Source of the DNA: Aurantiochytrium sp. KH105
Lineage: Eukaryota > Sar > Bigyra > Thraustochytrida > Thraustochytriidae
NCBI GenBank assembly: GCA_003116975.1
Contig: BGKB01000103.1
Coordinates: 62,001-126,000 of the forward strand
Direction of reading: 5' to 3'
Length of the DNA stretch: 64,000 bases
Shown here: positions 1 to 9,092 of the stretch, one piece after another
How the letters are laid out: each line of letters starts with the position of its first letter
How positions within the stretch are numbered: position 1 is the stretch's first letter
The notes under the pieces: model-generated
What the model saw: only the letters and a program-made list of their open reading frames with translations
Told to the model about the DNA's origin: nothing
Databases searched by the model: none
Translations under genes and position numbers: made by a program

Positions 1-42
1 TGTAGTAATGCGACGCGGCCGAGGGAAGTGGTGGCGTTGATG

Positions 43-82
43 GTGATGATGATGATGATGATGATGATAATGATGATAATGA
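43..82. repeat. GAT trinucleotide microsatellite
   Basis: About twelve GAT/ATG units, the last few interrupted by AAT. It lies far upstream of the ABC transporter start and in no supported gene. Confidence 0.9.
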
Positions 83-625
83 TATTCGTGGTGGCCTATC
101 TCCGTCGACAAGATCTTAGCGCGCCAGCACAGCTGTGCTTGCTTGCTTGCTTGCTTGCTTGCTGCTGGCTGCAGATGGATCTGCTCTGGTCTGATCTGAT
201 TGATTGAAATCGCGACCCGTGGTCCGAGGCTGAATTCCGTTCTTGCTAGTCCCCATCACGCTCGCGCCTCCGTCTGAATCCTGTGCCGGGCCGTCGCCTG
301 CACTGCTTGCACCGGTGCAACTGTCAAGTTCGTCCTCCCCTCCCCTCTCGCCGCCGCCGCCTCGCCTCGCCGCCACCGGCAGGCAGCAAGCAGCCGCACT
401 CCCTCCGCTGCCGCCGCTGCTGCCGCGCGTCGCAGCCCTCGCTCGCGGGTTCTGGTTCTGGTCCTGGGCTCCTTCCTTCCTGGCTTGCTTGCTCTCGCCG
501 CCTCCTTCCCTCCCTCCCTCCCTCCCTGCCTGCCTGCCTGCTCCGGGTCGAGCCAGGTCCCCCCTCCCGCGCCCGCGCTCCCGCCTCCGCGCTCGCGCAG
601 CAGACCGCCTTCGCCCTCGCCCGCC

Positions 626-646
626 CCGCGTCGCGTCGCGTCGCGT

Positions 647-675
<29 letters not shown>
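626..675. repeat. GTCGC pentanucleotide microsatellite
   Basis: About ten near-perfect CGCGT/GTCGC units in tandem, ending about 190 bp before the ABC transporter ATG. It is probably in the promoter or 5' UTR. Confidence 0.9.
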
Positions 676-678
<3 letters not shown>

Positions 679-733
679 ACTGTCAGCCAGGCCGCGCGCT
701 GGTGGCTCGCTCGCTCGCTCGCTCGCGCGGCGC

Positions 734-800
734 AGAGCGGAGCGGAGCAGAGCGGAGCAGAGCGGAGCAGAGCGGAGCAGAGCGGAGAGCGGAGCAGAGC
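734..800. repeat. AGCGGAGCAG decamer minisatellite
   Basis: Five or more near-identical ten-base units, purine-rich on the + strand. A second decamer array (GCGAGGCGGG, 821-861) follows and ends a few bases before the ABC transporter ATG at 868. Confidence 0.85.
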
Positions 801-867
801 AGCGCAGATCCGCGGCTCGAGAGCGAGGCGGGCGAGGCGGGCGAGGCGGGCGAGGCGGGCGGGCGCG

Positions 868-3800
868 ATGGCGGCGCGGGCGCGGGCGCGGGGGCGGTCG
901 TGGTGCAGGGAGTTCTCGCTCCTGTGGCTGTTCCCGCTGGCGGTGCTGGGCTACCGGCTCAGGTTCGACGAGCAGGCGACGCCGCCGCTGCCGCCCAGCC
1001 TGCGCGCGAGCAACCTCGTGCCCCGCGCGCACGCGCTCTGGGCCCACGAGAAGAAGCGCAAGCGCAAGCTCGGCCTCGTGCGCGTCCTGGCCAAGCTCTC
1101 GTGGCCCTTCTTGGTCATGGGCGGCATCATGTCCGTGGTGCAAGGGCTCGCCACGGCCGTCGCCCGGCCGCTCCTCATCCGGGCGCTCATCAGCGAGCTC
1201 GAGCGCGGCCAGGACCGCGACGACGCGACGCTGCTCACCTACGTCGCCCTCCTGGCCGCGGCGCTGCTCCTCGAGGGGTACTCGTCGGTCTCGCTCAAAC
1301 ACGCGCTCTCGGACTTTCTGGGCCCGCTCTGGTTCACCACGGCCGGGGCGCTCATCCAGCGCCAGGCCCTGAGCATCCCCGGGGGCGTCACTTCAATCCA
1401 GGAGAGCTCTCTGCTCGGAAACGACCTCATGCGCACCTTCGAGAACCTCAAGTTCATGTGCCTGCTTCCCATGTCGCTCGTGGCCCTCGCCGGCGGCATC
1501 TCCGTCTTGATCGTCTCCATTGGCAAGGCCAGCGTGGTGGGACTCTGTGTCATGGTGGCAATCCTCGCCGTGAACGGCCGGCTCGCGCACCTTGCGCAGA
1601 TTGCCGAGGAGCAGGATCTTGACGCCAGCGACGCGCGACTCTCCTTGCTCTCCCAGGTCATCTCGAGCATCAAAGCGATCAAACTGAGTGCATGGGAAGA
1701 CAGCTTTGGCGAGCTGGTCAAGCAGGCCCGCGTCGTGGAAATGGCCTGTCTCGCACGCTACCGCACGCTCTCTCAATCGGGCGTTCAGCTCGGACGCGCC
1801 ACCCCAACGGTGTGCGCGGCTGTGTCCTTCATATACATGGTCAGTGTCTCGGAGAGCGTCAATGCTGCAGACGTTTTTGCGGCCCTCAATGTCTTTTTGA
1901 ACCTTCGTCTGCCTCTCATTCTCATTCCAGAGTGCATTACCTACCTTGGCGCCTTGCAAATTACGCTGCGTCGACTGGACCGCTACCTCCGTCTCGACCC
2001 CGTCGAGGCCGCCAAGCCCCTCGAAGATGGCTTGCCGGCTGACGCGGTGCCGGAAGTTCTTCGCCTTCGAGGCTCCTTTGCGTGGCATGGCGGCATGGTG
2101 GCGCAGGAGATGCTCAAGCAAGAGGAAGGGGCAGATCATGCTTCAGCCTCTCCAACAAGGGCGACAGCAGCTGTCGAGACCACACTGCCGGGCCCCGAGG
2201 AATCGTCAACTTTGACGTCTTCATTTACGGCCTTCATGCTTCAGGACCTTGATGTCGAGCTCCCTCGCGGCGCCCGATGTGCTGTGCTGGGCGAGGTTGG
2301 CAGCGGCAAGTCTTCGCTGCTCGCAGCCGTGCTCGGAGAACTCAAAGGTCTCGCGCTTCCTGGATCCGTTTCAGCCCCCTCGAATGATTTTGGCGCGCTC
2401 AGCAAGGCCTTTGTGCCTCAAGCCAGCTTTGTCATCAGCGGCACAATTCGGGAAAACCTTCTCTTTGGTCTCCCCGATCCACGCGACGACTCCTTTTTCG
2501 AACCGGCCTTGCGCCGCTCCGCTCTGTGGGATGACCTGCAACGCTTCCCGCATGGCCTGGATACGGCTGTTGGCGAGAGGGGCGTCACCCTCTCCGGGGG
2601 GCAAAAGGCGCGCCTCGCCGTTGCACGTGCACTTTACGCCACCCCGCAGCTCTACGTTTTTGACGACGTACTGGCCGCGGTGGATGCACCCATTTGTCGA
2701 CACCTCATTGAACACGTTTTCGAGGGTGTGGACGAAGGCGCGACGCTGATTGCTTCGATCAACCAGTACGCCTTTCTTGGATCCTTTACGCATTTTATCT
2801 GGCTTGGCAAGAATGGTCGCGTCAAACGTCAGGGCCAATTGACGCCTGAACTTGTTGAAGAAATACAGCGCGAAATGGAACGCTTCTCGAAAAGCCTAGA
2901 CGACGAACCGGCACAAGCTGAGGGAGGTGATGTAAACAAGGCCGAGGGCGACGAGAATGCAAACGCCGCAGCGCCTCCCGGGGCGGAAGAAGACTTTGAC
3001 CTCGTTGATCGAGAACCTTCCATCTTGTCCACGGGCTCGAGGCGCCAAAGCAGCGCCGTCCCAGGCGACCGTCAGGGAGGAGGAGGAGGAGGAGGAGGAG
3101 GGGATGACGATGACGACAGCAAGGTGTCTGACGATCTCGTCAAAATGGAGCTGCGGACGACGGGCTCAATCTCTTGGCGCGTGATCAGCGCTTACGCGCG
3201 CGGGATGGGCTACGTGAATATCGTACTTGCCTGTATTTGTGGTATTTGTGCCTATGCGTCAATGGCCTTGGGCGACTTGTGGCTTGCCTCGTACCTGCGT
3301 ACGAGCGGCGACGCGGATGCAAAGTCGAACCTATTTTTCGCGCTCGTCTACGGAGCTGCCTGCGTGGCCTTTCTCCTTTTCCTCATGCTCACGAGCGGCA
3401 TCTTCTCCTATGCCGGCGTGCGTGCATCGCAGGGTCTGCACGACAAGTGCATGGAGAAGGTGCTGCATGCACCAATCTCCTGGTTCGAGGCAACCCCAAG
3501 CGGGCGCATTCTGAGTCGCTTCAGCACAGATATTGGCATCGTGGACCAGCAGCTGAGCCGGTTCTCAGACAACCTATTTCAGCTCAGTATGACCACCTTG
3601 GCGCTCATCGTCGTGGTCGTTGCGCTCGTGCCTCCGGTGCTGGCAGCAGTGGCTGTTTCGGCAGTCCTCTACAGCTTTCAGGTTGTTGCGGTGGATCGCA
3701 CAAATCGTGAAGTGAAGCGATCCGCAAACATGGCCATGAGCCCCGTACAAACGATTGTGAACGAGAGCGTGCAGGGGCGACTTTCTCTGCGCGCCTTTAG

Positions 3801-5079
3801 TTCAGGCCGTGGCGCCGACGAGCAGGCGACAATGTTATACTTTCAGGAAAAGTTTTGGGCTGCCTGCGACGGCTGGAACCGGCCCTCATTTATCTCTCTT
3901 TCGCTGGTCAATTTCTCGATGCTTCTTGCGTACTTTATCAGCTTCATCATCAGCACCTCTGTGGGTGTGGTCATTGTGTTGGACAAGGACCTCGACCCTT
4001 CCTCTGCAGCGCTTTCGCTGACGTATTCGCTGCTCGTAAGTTACTTTGGCTTGCACGCTGCCTTCATCTACAGCATTGTCAAGGTTTCTCTCGCCTCCTT
4101 GGAACGAGTGCTCGAGTTCGTAAGTGACGATGTGCCACAAGAGCCTGAGTGGCGGCTTCCCGACGATCCGATGACGCTGGTCCGACTCGACAAGGAAAGA
4201 CTTTTCACAGAGGAGCGAGTGAGACCCTCGCACAAGCGAATCGGAGATCTCGAAGAAGGGCCTGGCGCCCCGAGCCCGTCCGAGACCACAGACACGTGGC
4301 CTCATATTGCCTCGATCAACTTTGTTGATGTTGGCCTCGTGTACAGACCGGGCCTGCCCTTTTCTCTGCGCCACGTTAGCTTTGACATTGAGTCCCAAGA
4401 GCGGGTTGCGATTGTCGGAAAATCGGGCGCGGGCAAGTCATCCATTATTGGTCTCTTGTTCCGCGTGTATCCATTGACCGAAGGTAAAATCATTATCGGA
4501 GGCCGCGATATTGGCTCGTTGGGCCTGGTCACTTTGCGTGAAGCTTTTAGCGTCATCCCTCAAGAACCAATGCTTCTCGCAGGCACTGTGCGCAAGAATC
4601 TGGACCCCTTTGGTGCATACGAGCAGAGTGATCTCATCAATGCACTCTTGCAGTCCGGTATTGCCCAGAGTCGAGAAATTGCGGAGGAGCTCTTGGAGAT
4701 TGACATTGGCGACAATGCCTCTGCACTCTCGGCGGGCCAGCGTCAGCTCTTATCCTTTGCTCGAATCATTCTCCAGCCACGCCCCATCATTGTCTGCGAC
4801 GAGCCCACGAGCTTCCTCGACGAGGCGAGCGACACTGCTGTGCAGCGGGTGTTGCGAAGCCTCCCAGGCACCAAGCTTATGATTGCGCATCGTTTGAACA
4901 CGATCGTTTCCTCAGACAAAATCATCGTCATGGATAAGGGCCGCGTCTCGGAGATTGGCGCGCCAGCCAGCTTGCTGAAGAAGCCACATGGTCTTTTTCG
5001 GAAAATGGCCGTGGCAGCTAACTTGCAGCACGAGGCACTCGACTACGGCGCTCAAGGATCTCGCAAAAATGACATGTAA
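868..5079 (+). CDS. ABCC/MRP-type full ABC transporter
   Basis: A 1403-residue integral membrane exporter with the order TMD1-NBD1-linker-TMD2-NBD2, single exon. NBD1 has a Walker A GEVGSGKSS at about 475-483, an LSGGQ signature at 575-579 and a Walker B ending in DD at 599-600. The Asp in place of the catalytic Glu is typical of ABCC NBD1. NBD2 has GKSGAGKSS at about 1184-1192, the signature variant LSAGQ at 1287-1291 and a Walker B ending in DE at 1311-1312. ABCC proteins move conjugated organic anions and drugs, but the substrate cannot be read here. There is no long N-terminal TMD0; a hydrophobic stretch near residues 16-25 is followed by a basic segment. The linker after NBD1 carries a poly-Gly/poly-Asp tract coded by a GGA repeat near 3077-3120. 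I chose the ATG at 868 because everything upstream in frame is repeat-derived. Confidence 0.93.
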   Translation: MAARARARGRSWCREFSLLWLFPLAVLGYRLRFDEQATPPLPPSLRASNLVPRAHALWAHEKKRKRKLGLVRVLAKLSWPFLVMGGIMSVVQGLATAVARPLLIRALISELERGQDRDDATLLTYVALLAAALLLEGYSSVSLKHALSDFLGPLWFTTAGALIQRQALSIPGGVTSIQESSLLGNDLMRTFENLKFMCLLPMSLVALAGGISVLIVSIGKASVVGLCVMVAILAVNGRLAHLAQIAEEQDLDASDARLSLLSQVISSIKAIKLSAWEDSFGELVKQARVVEMACLARYRTLSQSGVQLGRATPTVCAAVSFIYMVSVSESVNAADVFAALNVFLNLRLPLILIPECITYLGALQITLRRLDRYLRLDPVEAAKPLEDGLPADAVPEVLRLRGSFAWHGGMVAQEMLKQEEGADHASASPTRATAAVETTLPGPEESSTLTSSFTAFMLQDLDVELPRGARCAVLGEVGSGKSSLLAAVLGELKGLALPGSVSAPSNDFGALSKAFVPQASFVISGTIRENLLFGLPDPRDDSFFEPALRRSALWDDLQRFPHGLDTAVGERGVTLSGGQKARLAVARALYATPQLYVFDDVLAAVDAPICRHLIEHVFEGVDEGATLIASINQYAFLGSFTHFIWLGKNGRVKRQGQLTPELVEEIQREMERFSKSLDDEPAQAEGGDVNKAEGDENANAAAPPGAEEDFDLVDREPSILSTGSRRQSSAVPGDRQGGGGGGGGGDDDDDSKVSDDLVKMELRTTGSISWRVISAYARGMGYVNIVLACICGICAYASMALGDLWLASYLRTSGDADAKSNLFFALVYGAACVAFLLFLMLTSGIFSYAGVRASQGLHDKCMEKVLHAPISWFEATPSGRILSRFSTDIGIVDQQLSRFSDNLFQLSMTTLALIVVVVALVPPVLAAVAVSAVLYSFQVVAVDRTNREVKRSANMAMSPVQTIVNESVQGRLSLRAFSSGRGADEQATMLYFQEKFWAACDGWNRPSFISLSLVNFSMLLAYFISFIISTSVGVVIVLDKDLDPSSAALSLTYSLLVSYFGLHAAFIYSIVKVSLASLERVLEFVSDDVPQEPEWRLPDDPMTLVRLDKERLFTEERVRPSHKRIGDLEEGPGAPSPSETTDTWPHIASINFVDVGLVYRPGLPFSLRHVSFDIESQERVAIVGKSGAGKSSIIGLLFRVYPLTEGKIIIGGRDIGSLGLVTLREAFSVIPQEPMLLAGTVRKNLDPFGAYEQSDLINALLQSGIAQSREIAEELLEIDIGDNASALSAGQRQLLSFARIILQPRPIIVCDEPTSFLDEASDTAVQRVLRSLPGTKLMIAHRLNTIVSSDKIIVMDKGRVSEIGAPASLLKKPHGLFRKMAVAANLQHEALDYGAQGSRKNDM

Positions 5080-5203
5080 AGTCTTTAAAATTGTATTCCT
5101 GTATTTTCGTTTCTTTTGGTTTCGCTCTCTCTCTCATTTTCGCGTGCGCATTTGCCAGCATGCGCATTATCTGCCAGCATTCGCACATCATGAGTCTGCC
5201 TAC

Positions 5204-5238
5204 TTGTCTGTCTGTCTGTCTGCCTGTCTGTCTGTCTA
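5204..5238. repeat. TCTG tetranucleotide repeat between convergent genes
   Basis: About nine TCTG/CCTG units between the ABC transporter stop at 5079 and the HIR gene stop at 5240-5242. It would lie in the 3' UTR of one or both convergent genes. Confidence 0.8.
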
Positions 5239-5239
5239 C

Positions 5240-6533
5240 CTACTCCATCGGATGCACTGCGTTGCCGCCATTGTTAAGCATACGAGTCATGGAAGACGAC
5301 CGCGGTGCGATAGTTCCATTTGCCGCATGCGCTTGCATGAAAGCAGAACGAATTTGTGACATGGCATCGTTTGAGTTTGACGGAACAAAGACAGTTGAAG
5401 ACTTGGATTGCGCTCCGATGTCTGCGCCACAGGGAAACGAGTTTTACAACAAGAAACGTTAGATTTCGTCAGCGCTATGCGAGCCGCCTCGGGGCCTTTT
5501 CGCAATAACGTACCTTTGAGAGTGTCCATGTACTGCGTCATGAGCATCAGCTCGAGGACTTGCTGCGAGTTCACATCGGAAACGTCATTTGAGAATGCTT
5601 TGACACTCTCGCGAAGGCCCTCAACAATGGCTTGACGTTGTCTGGCGATACCCACACCCGCAAGGTACTTGCTCTCTGCATCTGCCTCGGCAGCCTTGAC
5701 AACAAGAATCTTCTCGGCTTCTGCTTTGTCGGTAGCAGCGACGCGCTTGCGCTGGGCGGCATTGATCTCATTCATGGCTTCCTTGACCGTGCGGTTAGGA
5801 TTGATGTCCGTAAGCAGAGTCTGCACAACAGTGTATCCATATGCCTCGAGAGCGCTGAGGTCCTTTTTCACGATTGCAGCAATCTCGTCTTTGGAGTCGA
5901 AGACATCATCGAGCTTGTGCTTGGGCACCGAGCTGCGGATCGAGTCGAAAACATATGATGTAATCTGACTGCGCGGATTCGTGAGCTTGTAAAAGGCCTC
6001 GTACGCCTGGTCAAGCTGAACTTCGTATTGTACAGAAACCATGACCTGTTGTGTTATTTGCGCGCAAATGAGTCAGATTTTCTGGTTAACTGAGACTGAA
6101 AGGCAACCGGCGATGAACCGAGACTCTGTGCCTTTGCGAAGAGGAAAAGTGACATGTGGACCTACGTTGATGAAGACGTTGTCGATACTGTGCGATGTAA
6201 ATGACGCAGCGGGTTGTAACGAACCGACACCAATAAGAAAGGTGCGTTAGGCTTCCAAACAAAAGGCGTGCCATCAAAGTCGCGAAAGACTCTTTTCATG
6301 GAAGAGAAAAGAACAAATCGAAGCAAAGCACAGCGATTAACTTACGTCTTCGTCTCAACTGAGACATCGAGCTGCTGAACGCGAAGTGAGAGGCTGCCAG
6401 CGACGCACTCGCCAACGCAGCATGCGACCAAGTTGAGGCCGGCGCGGCCTTGTCGCATGTACTTTCCGCATCTTTCCACAAAGATGACACGGTCGTTTGG
6501 CACTGCCGCCACGCAACAGCAAGAGTATGACAT
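5240..6533 (-). CDS. Hypersensitive-induced-response (HIR)-like SPFH/band-7 protein, four exons
   Basis: Exons (descending) are 6533-6346, 6187-6166, 6045-5514 and 5412-5240, joining to 304 residues against about 286 for plant HIR proteins. Introns are 158, 120 and 101 bp with donors GTAAGT, GTAGGT and GTACGT, all ending in AG. The joins restore the family sequence: an N-terminal Cys-rich segment suited to lipid anchoring, LSLRVQQLDV, ETKT-IDNVFIN then VMVSVQYEV across the first two introns, the NEINAAQRKR and ESKYLAGVGIARQRQAIV motifs, and SSTVFVP then SQIRSAF after the last intron. Family members scaffold plasma-membrane microdomains and oligomerise; in plants they act in immune signalling. 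Exon 2 is only 22 nt. Without splicing the 3' part reads as an unrelated tail. The splice model is inferred by homology, with no transcript evidence. Confidence 0.88.
5413..5513 (-). other. Intron 3 of the HIR-like gene
   Basis: 101 bp, GTACGT donor and GGAG acceptor, phase 1; splicing joins MDTLK to a QSKSSTVFVP segment typical of the family. Confidence 0.8.
6046..6165 (-). other. Intron 2 of the HIR-like gene
   Basis: 120 bp, GTAGGT donor and ACAG acceptor, phase 0, between the 22-nt exon 2 and exon 3. Confidence 0.8.
6188..6345 (-). other. Intron 1 of the HIR-like gene
   Basis: 158 bp, GTAAGT donor and CACAG acceptor, between exons 1 and 2 in phase 2. Position inferred from restoring ETKT-IDNVF. 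Confidence 0.8.
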
Positions 6534-6903
6534 TCTGAACTCTGAAGACTGCGCCTGTCTGCACGATGGACGAGACGATTCGAACGAGTTTCGATTTTAA
6601 CGGTCTGTTTTGATGTCTCTGGACTCTTTGCGAGAAACTTGCCGACCACTTGCCGCTCACGCACCCATTAGCTGCTCCATAGTAGTCCTACCAACGTTAC
6701 TTGAAGTTCTAGTATTGTGACTATACGAGATCCGTTTCAACGGATCTTGTGCCACTTCGAGTCGTCACCTCATGTCGGGCCTCCTTACTTTGGCAGGTGG
6801 ACCGGACCTACCAGCCCAGTACGGGAGCGTAAGCACCTCCCGATTGTTAGTTAGTTATACTTTCTCATCACGAGCAGTCAGTTACACAGCAATTTCAGGT
6901 CAA
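6534..6903. other. Intergenic spacer upstream of the HIR gene
   Basis: This holds the HIR promoter side and the 3' flank of the first membrane-protein paralogue. Apart from the perfect inverted repeat at 6728-6747 I see no gene or clear promoter element. Confidence 0.5.
6728..6747. repeat. Perfect 9-bp inverted repeat with 2-nt spacer
   Basis: AGATCCGTT, TC, AACGGATCT: two exact 9-base arms. It sits about 195 bp upstream of the HIR start codon and past the stop of the membrane-protein gene. It could be a regulatory palindrome or an RNA hairpin; function is unknown. Confidence 0.75.
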
Positions 6904-8617
6904 TTATGTCCCAGTGGAGTTGTAGCCAATGAACTTGCAATAGCGGCCAATGAGATCTGCGAAGCGCAATGCGTGATTTACAGTGTTAGTTTTATTTTCC
7001 TTTCTTTCTTTTCGCGCTTATAATCCATTGATACTTACTGGCTTCAGGCGGCATGCATGAGCAAGCGTTAGTGGAAGTACACCATGCAGTTCTGACAGAT
7101 CCAGACTCGGAGTTAAAAAAAAGGGTCAAGGCCAACGAAAGTCCCGTAATCGTTGCTAAAGTCATGCTGACAAGACGAACCCGAAAAGGAATGACTTGCC
7201 AAACGGTGTGTAATGGGCACGAGTGGAGGAACTGCTCAATGACGATGCAAACGCAGTCAGTGGCTGCTTCTGCGAGTAGCTGTCCAAGGGTGAGCCAGAA
7301 ATAGAGCTTTACATCCACTTGCTGCTCGAATGGATCCTCAAGATCAGCAAAGAACGGGAGAGGTAGCGTGAGAATAGTATCGTAGCACAAGAGAATGAGC
7401 CCAAGGACAAGCCAAAGAGCCAAATGTTCGGATATCATCTCCCCGAGCGCCAACAATGCATACCATTCTGTTTCTGCAAACTGGAAAGCGCGCGTCTGAG
7501 CATCATCCGGGATCCAGCAATGCGTTATCGGAGCAATCACAGCGCTTCTGTGTTTCGCTGCGTCATCGCTCCATCTGAATCGCCTTTGCAGCGATAAACA
7601 CAATTTGTTGGCAAAGAATTTCTCTCGCTCACGAATCGTCAGTCGAAAACCGACCTCTTGCAGCGTGGAGAGCAAGATAAAAATGGTGTACCTGGCCCCA
7701 TCCTGAATTTTCGTGGCCAAAAGTCGATACCATGTAGCCAAAAATACTTGCACGACGAGGACGAGGATCCACGCGTAATGGCGCCGAAGCTCAACGGTTC
7801 CATTTCCGAATCTTGGACTCATTGCAACAAAGCACGCCGTGCTCCGCGCTGTGAAATAGAAAAACTCGCGAATGATCGGCCAAATGACGCAGAGAAACAC
7901 GAGATCGCCGACGCCTTTGAACATGTCATATACTTCCATGAGAAAAAGACCGAGCGCACATATGGCCACGAGACCAAGACTCGCCATCCACACCCGGCTT
8001 TGACGAGGCAGAAACAGAAAGAGGAGGACAGTTGGAAGAATGAACGCGATTTGCGCAACGAGTTCTGGCAATTCAGCTTTTCTTTCGTCTTGACTGAGAT
8101 AAAAAGACATCAAAACAACGTAGGCTGCAGCCTGCACCCCGAGCAGAATACTTTTCCGGAAGGTATCAAGCCTGACAATCAGGGCAAATGATACGGCAGG
8201 AAACATGATGATAGGCAAGACAACAGGAATATTGCCATATTCAAAGTCGTGACACCAAATTCGACCGAGAAATCCGCCCTTTTCTCTGCGCCTACAAATC
8301 TCTGTAAGCGACAACAGCGGCTCTCGTTTTGAAAAGTCGACGTCAAGCTCAAGTTGCTGAACTCTGAAGAAGAGCCAGGGCAGAAGACTCACGAGTGCAA
8401 CAAGAAAGGTACATGCGGCGAGACGCGCGGAAAGAGACAACGCCCAGTACACGGCACCTCTCAATGACGGACGTGGCTGAGCCCAGATGGGGCTTTCAGA
8501 CCGATGTGTACCCGCATCCTTTGGGGCTACGCGAACAGCTTCGGCAGACTTGCTGCTTCCGCTGATCTTACGCGCGCATTCGCTGGCATCCTCAATGGAC
8601 TCTTTCGAAGGCCGCAT
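6904..8617 (-). CDS. Multi-pass membrane protein of unknown function, paralogue 1
   Basis: Two exons, 8617-7039 and 6956-6904, separated by an 82-bp intron (donor GTAAGT, a CTAAC-type branch sequence, acceptor GCAG), give 543 residues. I do not recognise the family. There are about ten hydrophobic segments, beginning near residues 57-75, with a soluble loop after the second third and a Cys-rich extracellular or lumenal tail (CTSTNACSC, then a Cys in the last exon). Motifs shared with its neighbour include CHDFE-GN-PVV, WPIIREFFYF, TIRERE and EHLALWLVLGL. The stretch upstream in frame begins with GTG, so the first real ATG is at 8617, which makes it exactly as long as paralogue 2. It is a tandem, same-strand duplicate of the 9093-10959 gene, with the intron at the same place and phase. 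Confidence 0.82.
6957..7038 (-). other. Intron of membrane-protein paralogue 1
   Basis: 82 bp, GTAAGT donor, CTAACAC branch candidate, TTCGCAG acceptor, phase 1. Confidence 0.8.
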
Positions 8618-8635
8618 CGAACCGGGCAAATTCAC

Positions 8636-9092
8636 CGACCAATTGGATTTGTGCGTCTCGCCCTTACCTCATTGGCAGAGGCACGGAGGCTTCCGAACAG
8701 ACAGATAGCAATCCACAGTCAAGGCCTTGGTTCAGAGAGAGCCGCTAAATAAATAACAAAGTAGGCCCTACTGACAGCCAAATTTGCTTTGCTTTGCTGT
8801 TGCGTAGAAAAGCCTATACCTTGGCCTTTTGCATTTTATCCGTTTTGCCCACAGCGACCATGATGCCATGCGAGCCAGTGATTGATTAGCCACCGGTGGC
8901 TGGGCAGCGCAAGATGATGGACCAAGAATAAATGGGTGGGTGGTGGGAGCTGAGCTGTTGGCCACACAGATATAAACGTATAGTATATTATTGCATAGAA
9001 TGAAAAGACGATATGAGGCAAAAAGCCAAGCTAACGAGCATCCGGAACGGCTACGCCATACCAAATACAATTCTCGACACGTTGCCCATTAA
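8636..9092. other. Intergenic spacer between the two membrane-protein paralogues
   Basis: It contains the promoter side of paralogue 1 and the 3' flank of paralogue 2. A CCAATTGG palindrome lies at about 8639-8646. The open frames seen here are short and have no coding character. Confidence 0.5.

Larger units (their letters stand above)
1..867. other. Upstream region of the ABC transporter, made of stacked simple repeats
   Basis: No convincing gene is seen here. An open reading frame in the ABC transporter frame continues upstream of the chosen start, but its translation is low-complexity Ser/Arg/Ala/Pro that follows the repeats, so I read it as promoter or 5' UTR. The stretch holds a GAT/ATG trinucleotide run (43-82), a CTTG tetranucleotide run (about 136-162), CCCT/CCTG runs (about 505-540), a GTCGC pentanucleotide run (626-675), a GCTC run (about 706-725), an AGCGGAGCAG decamer run (734-800) and GCGAGGCGGG decamers (821-861). 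Confidence 0.6.

Noticed and set aside
283-867. N-terminal extension of the ABC transporter from an earlier start
   Set aside because: The extension is encoded by microsatellites and has no transporter-like sequence; ATG 868 is followed at once by a plausible N-terminus.
243-1622. Long + frame overlapping the ABC transporter start
   Set aside because: Low-complexity Arg/Ala/Pro translation out of frame with the conserved transporter; a shadow of GC-rich repeats.
5287-5412. Read-through C-terminus of the HIR protein from the unspliced frame
   Set aside because: The unspliced frame gives an unrelated tail, whereas splicing at 5513/5413 restores the family C-terminus.
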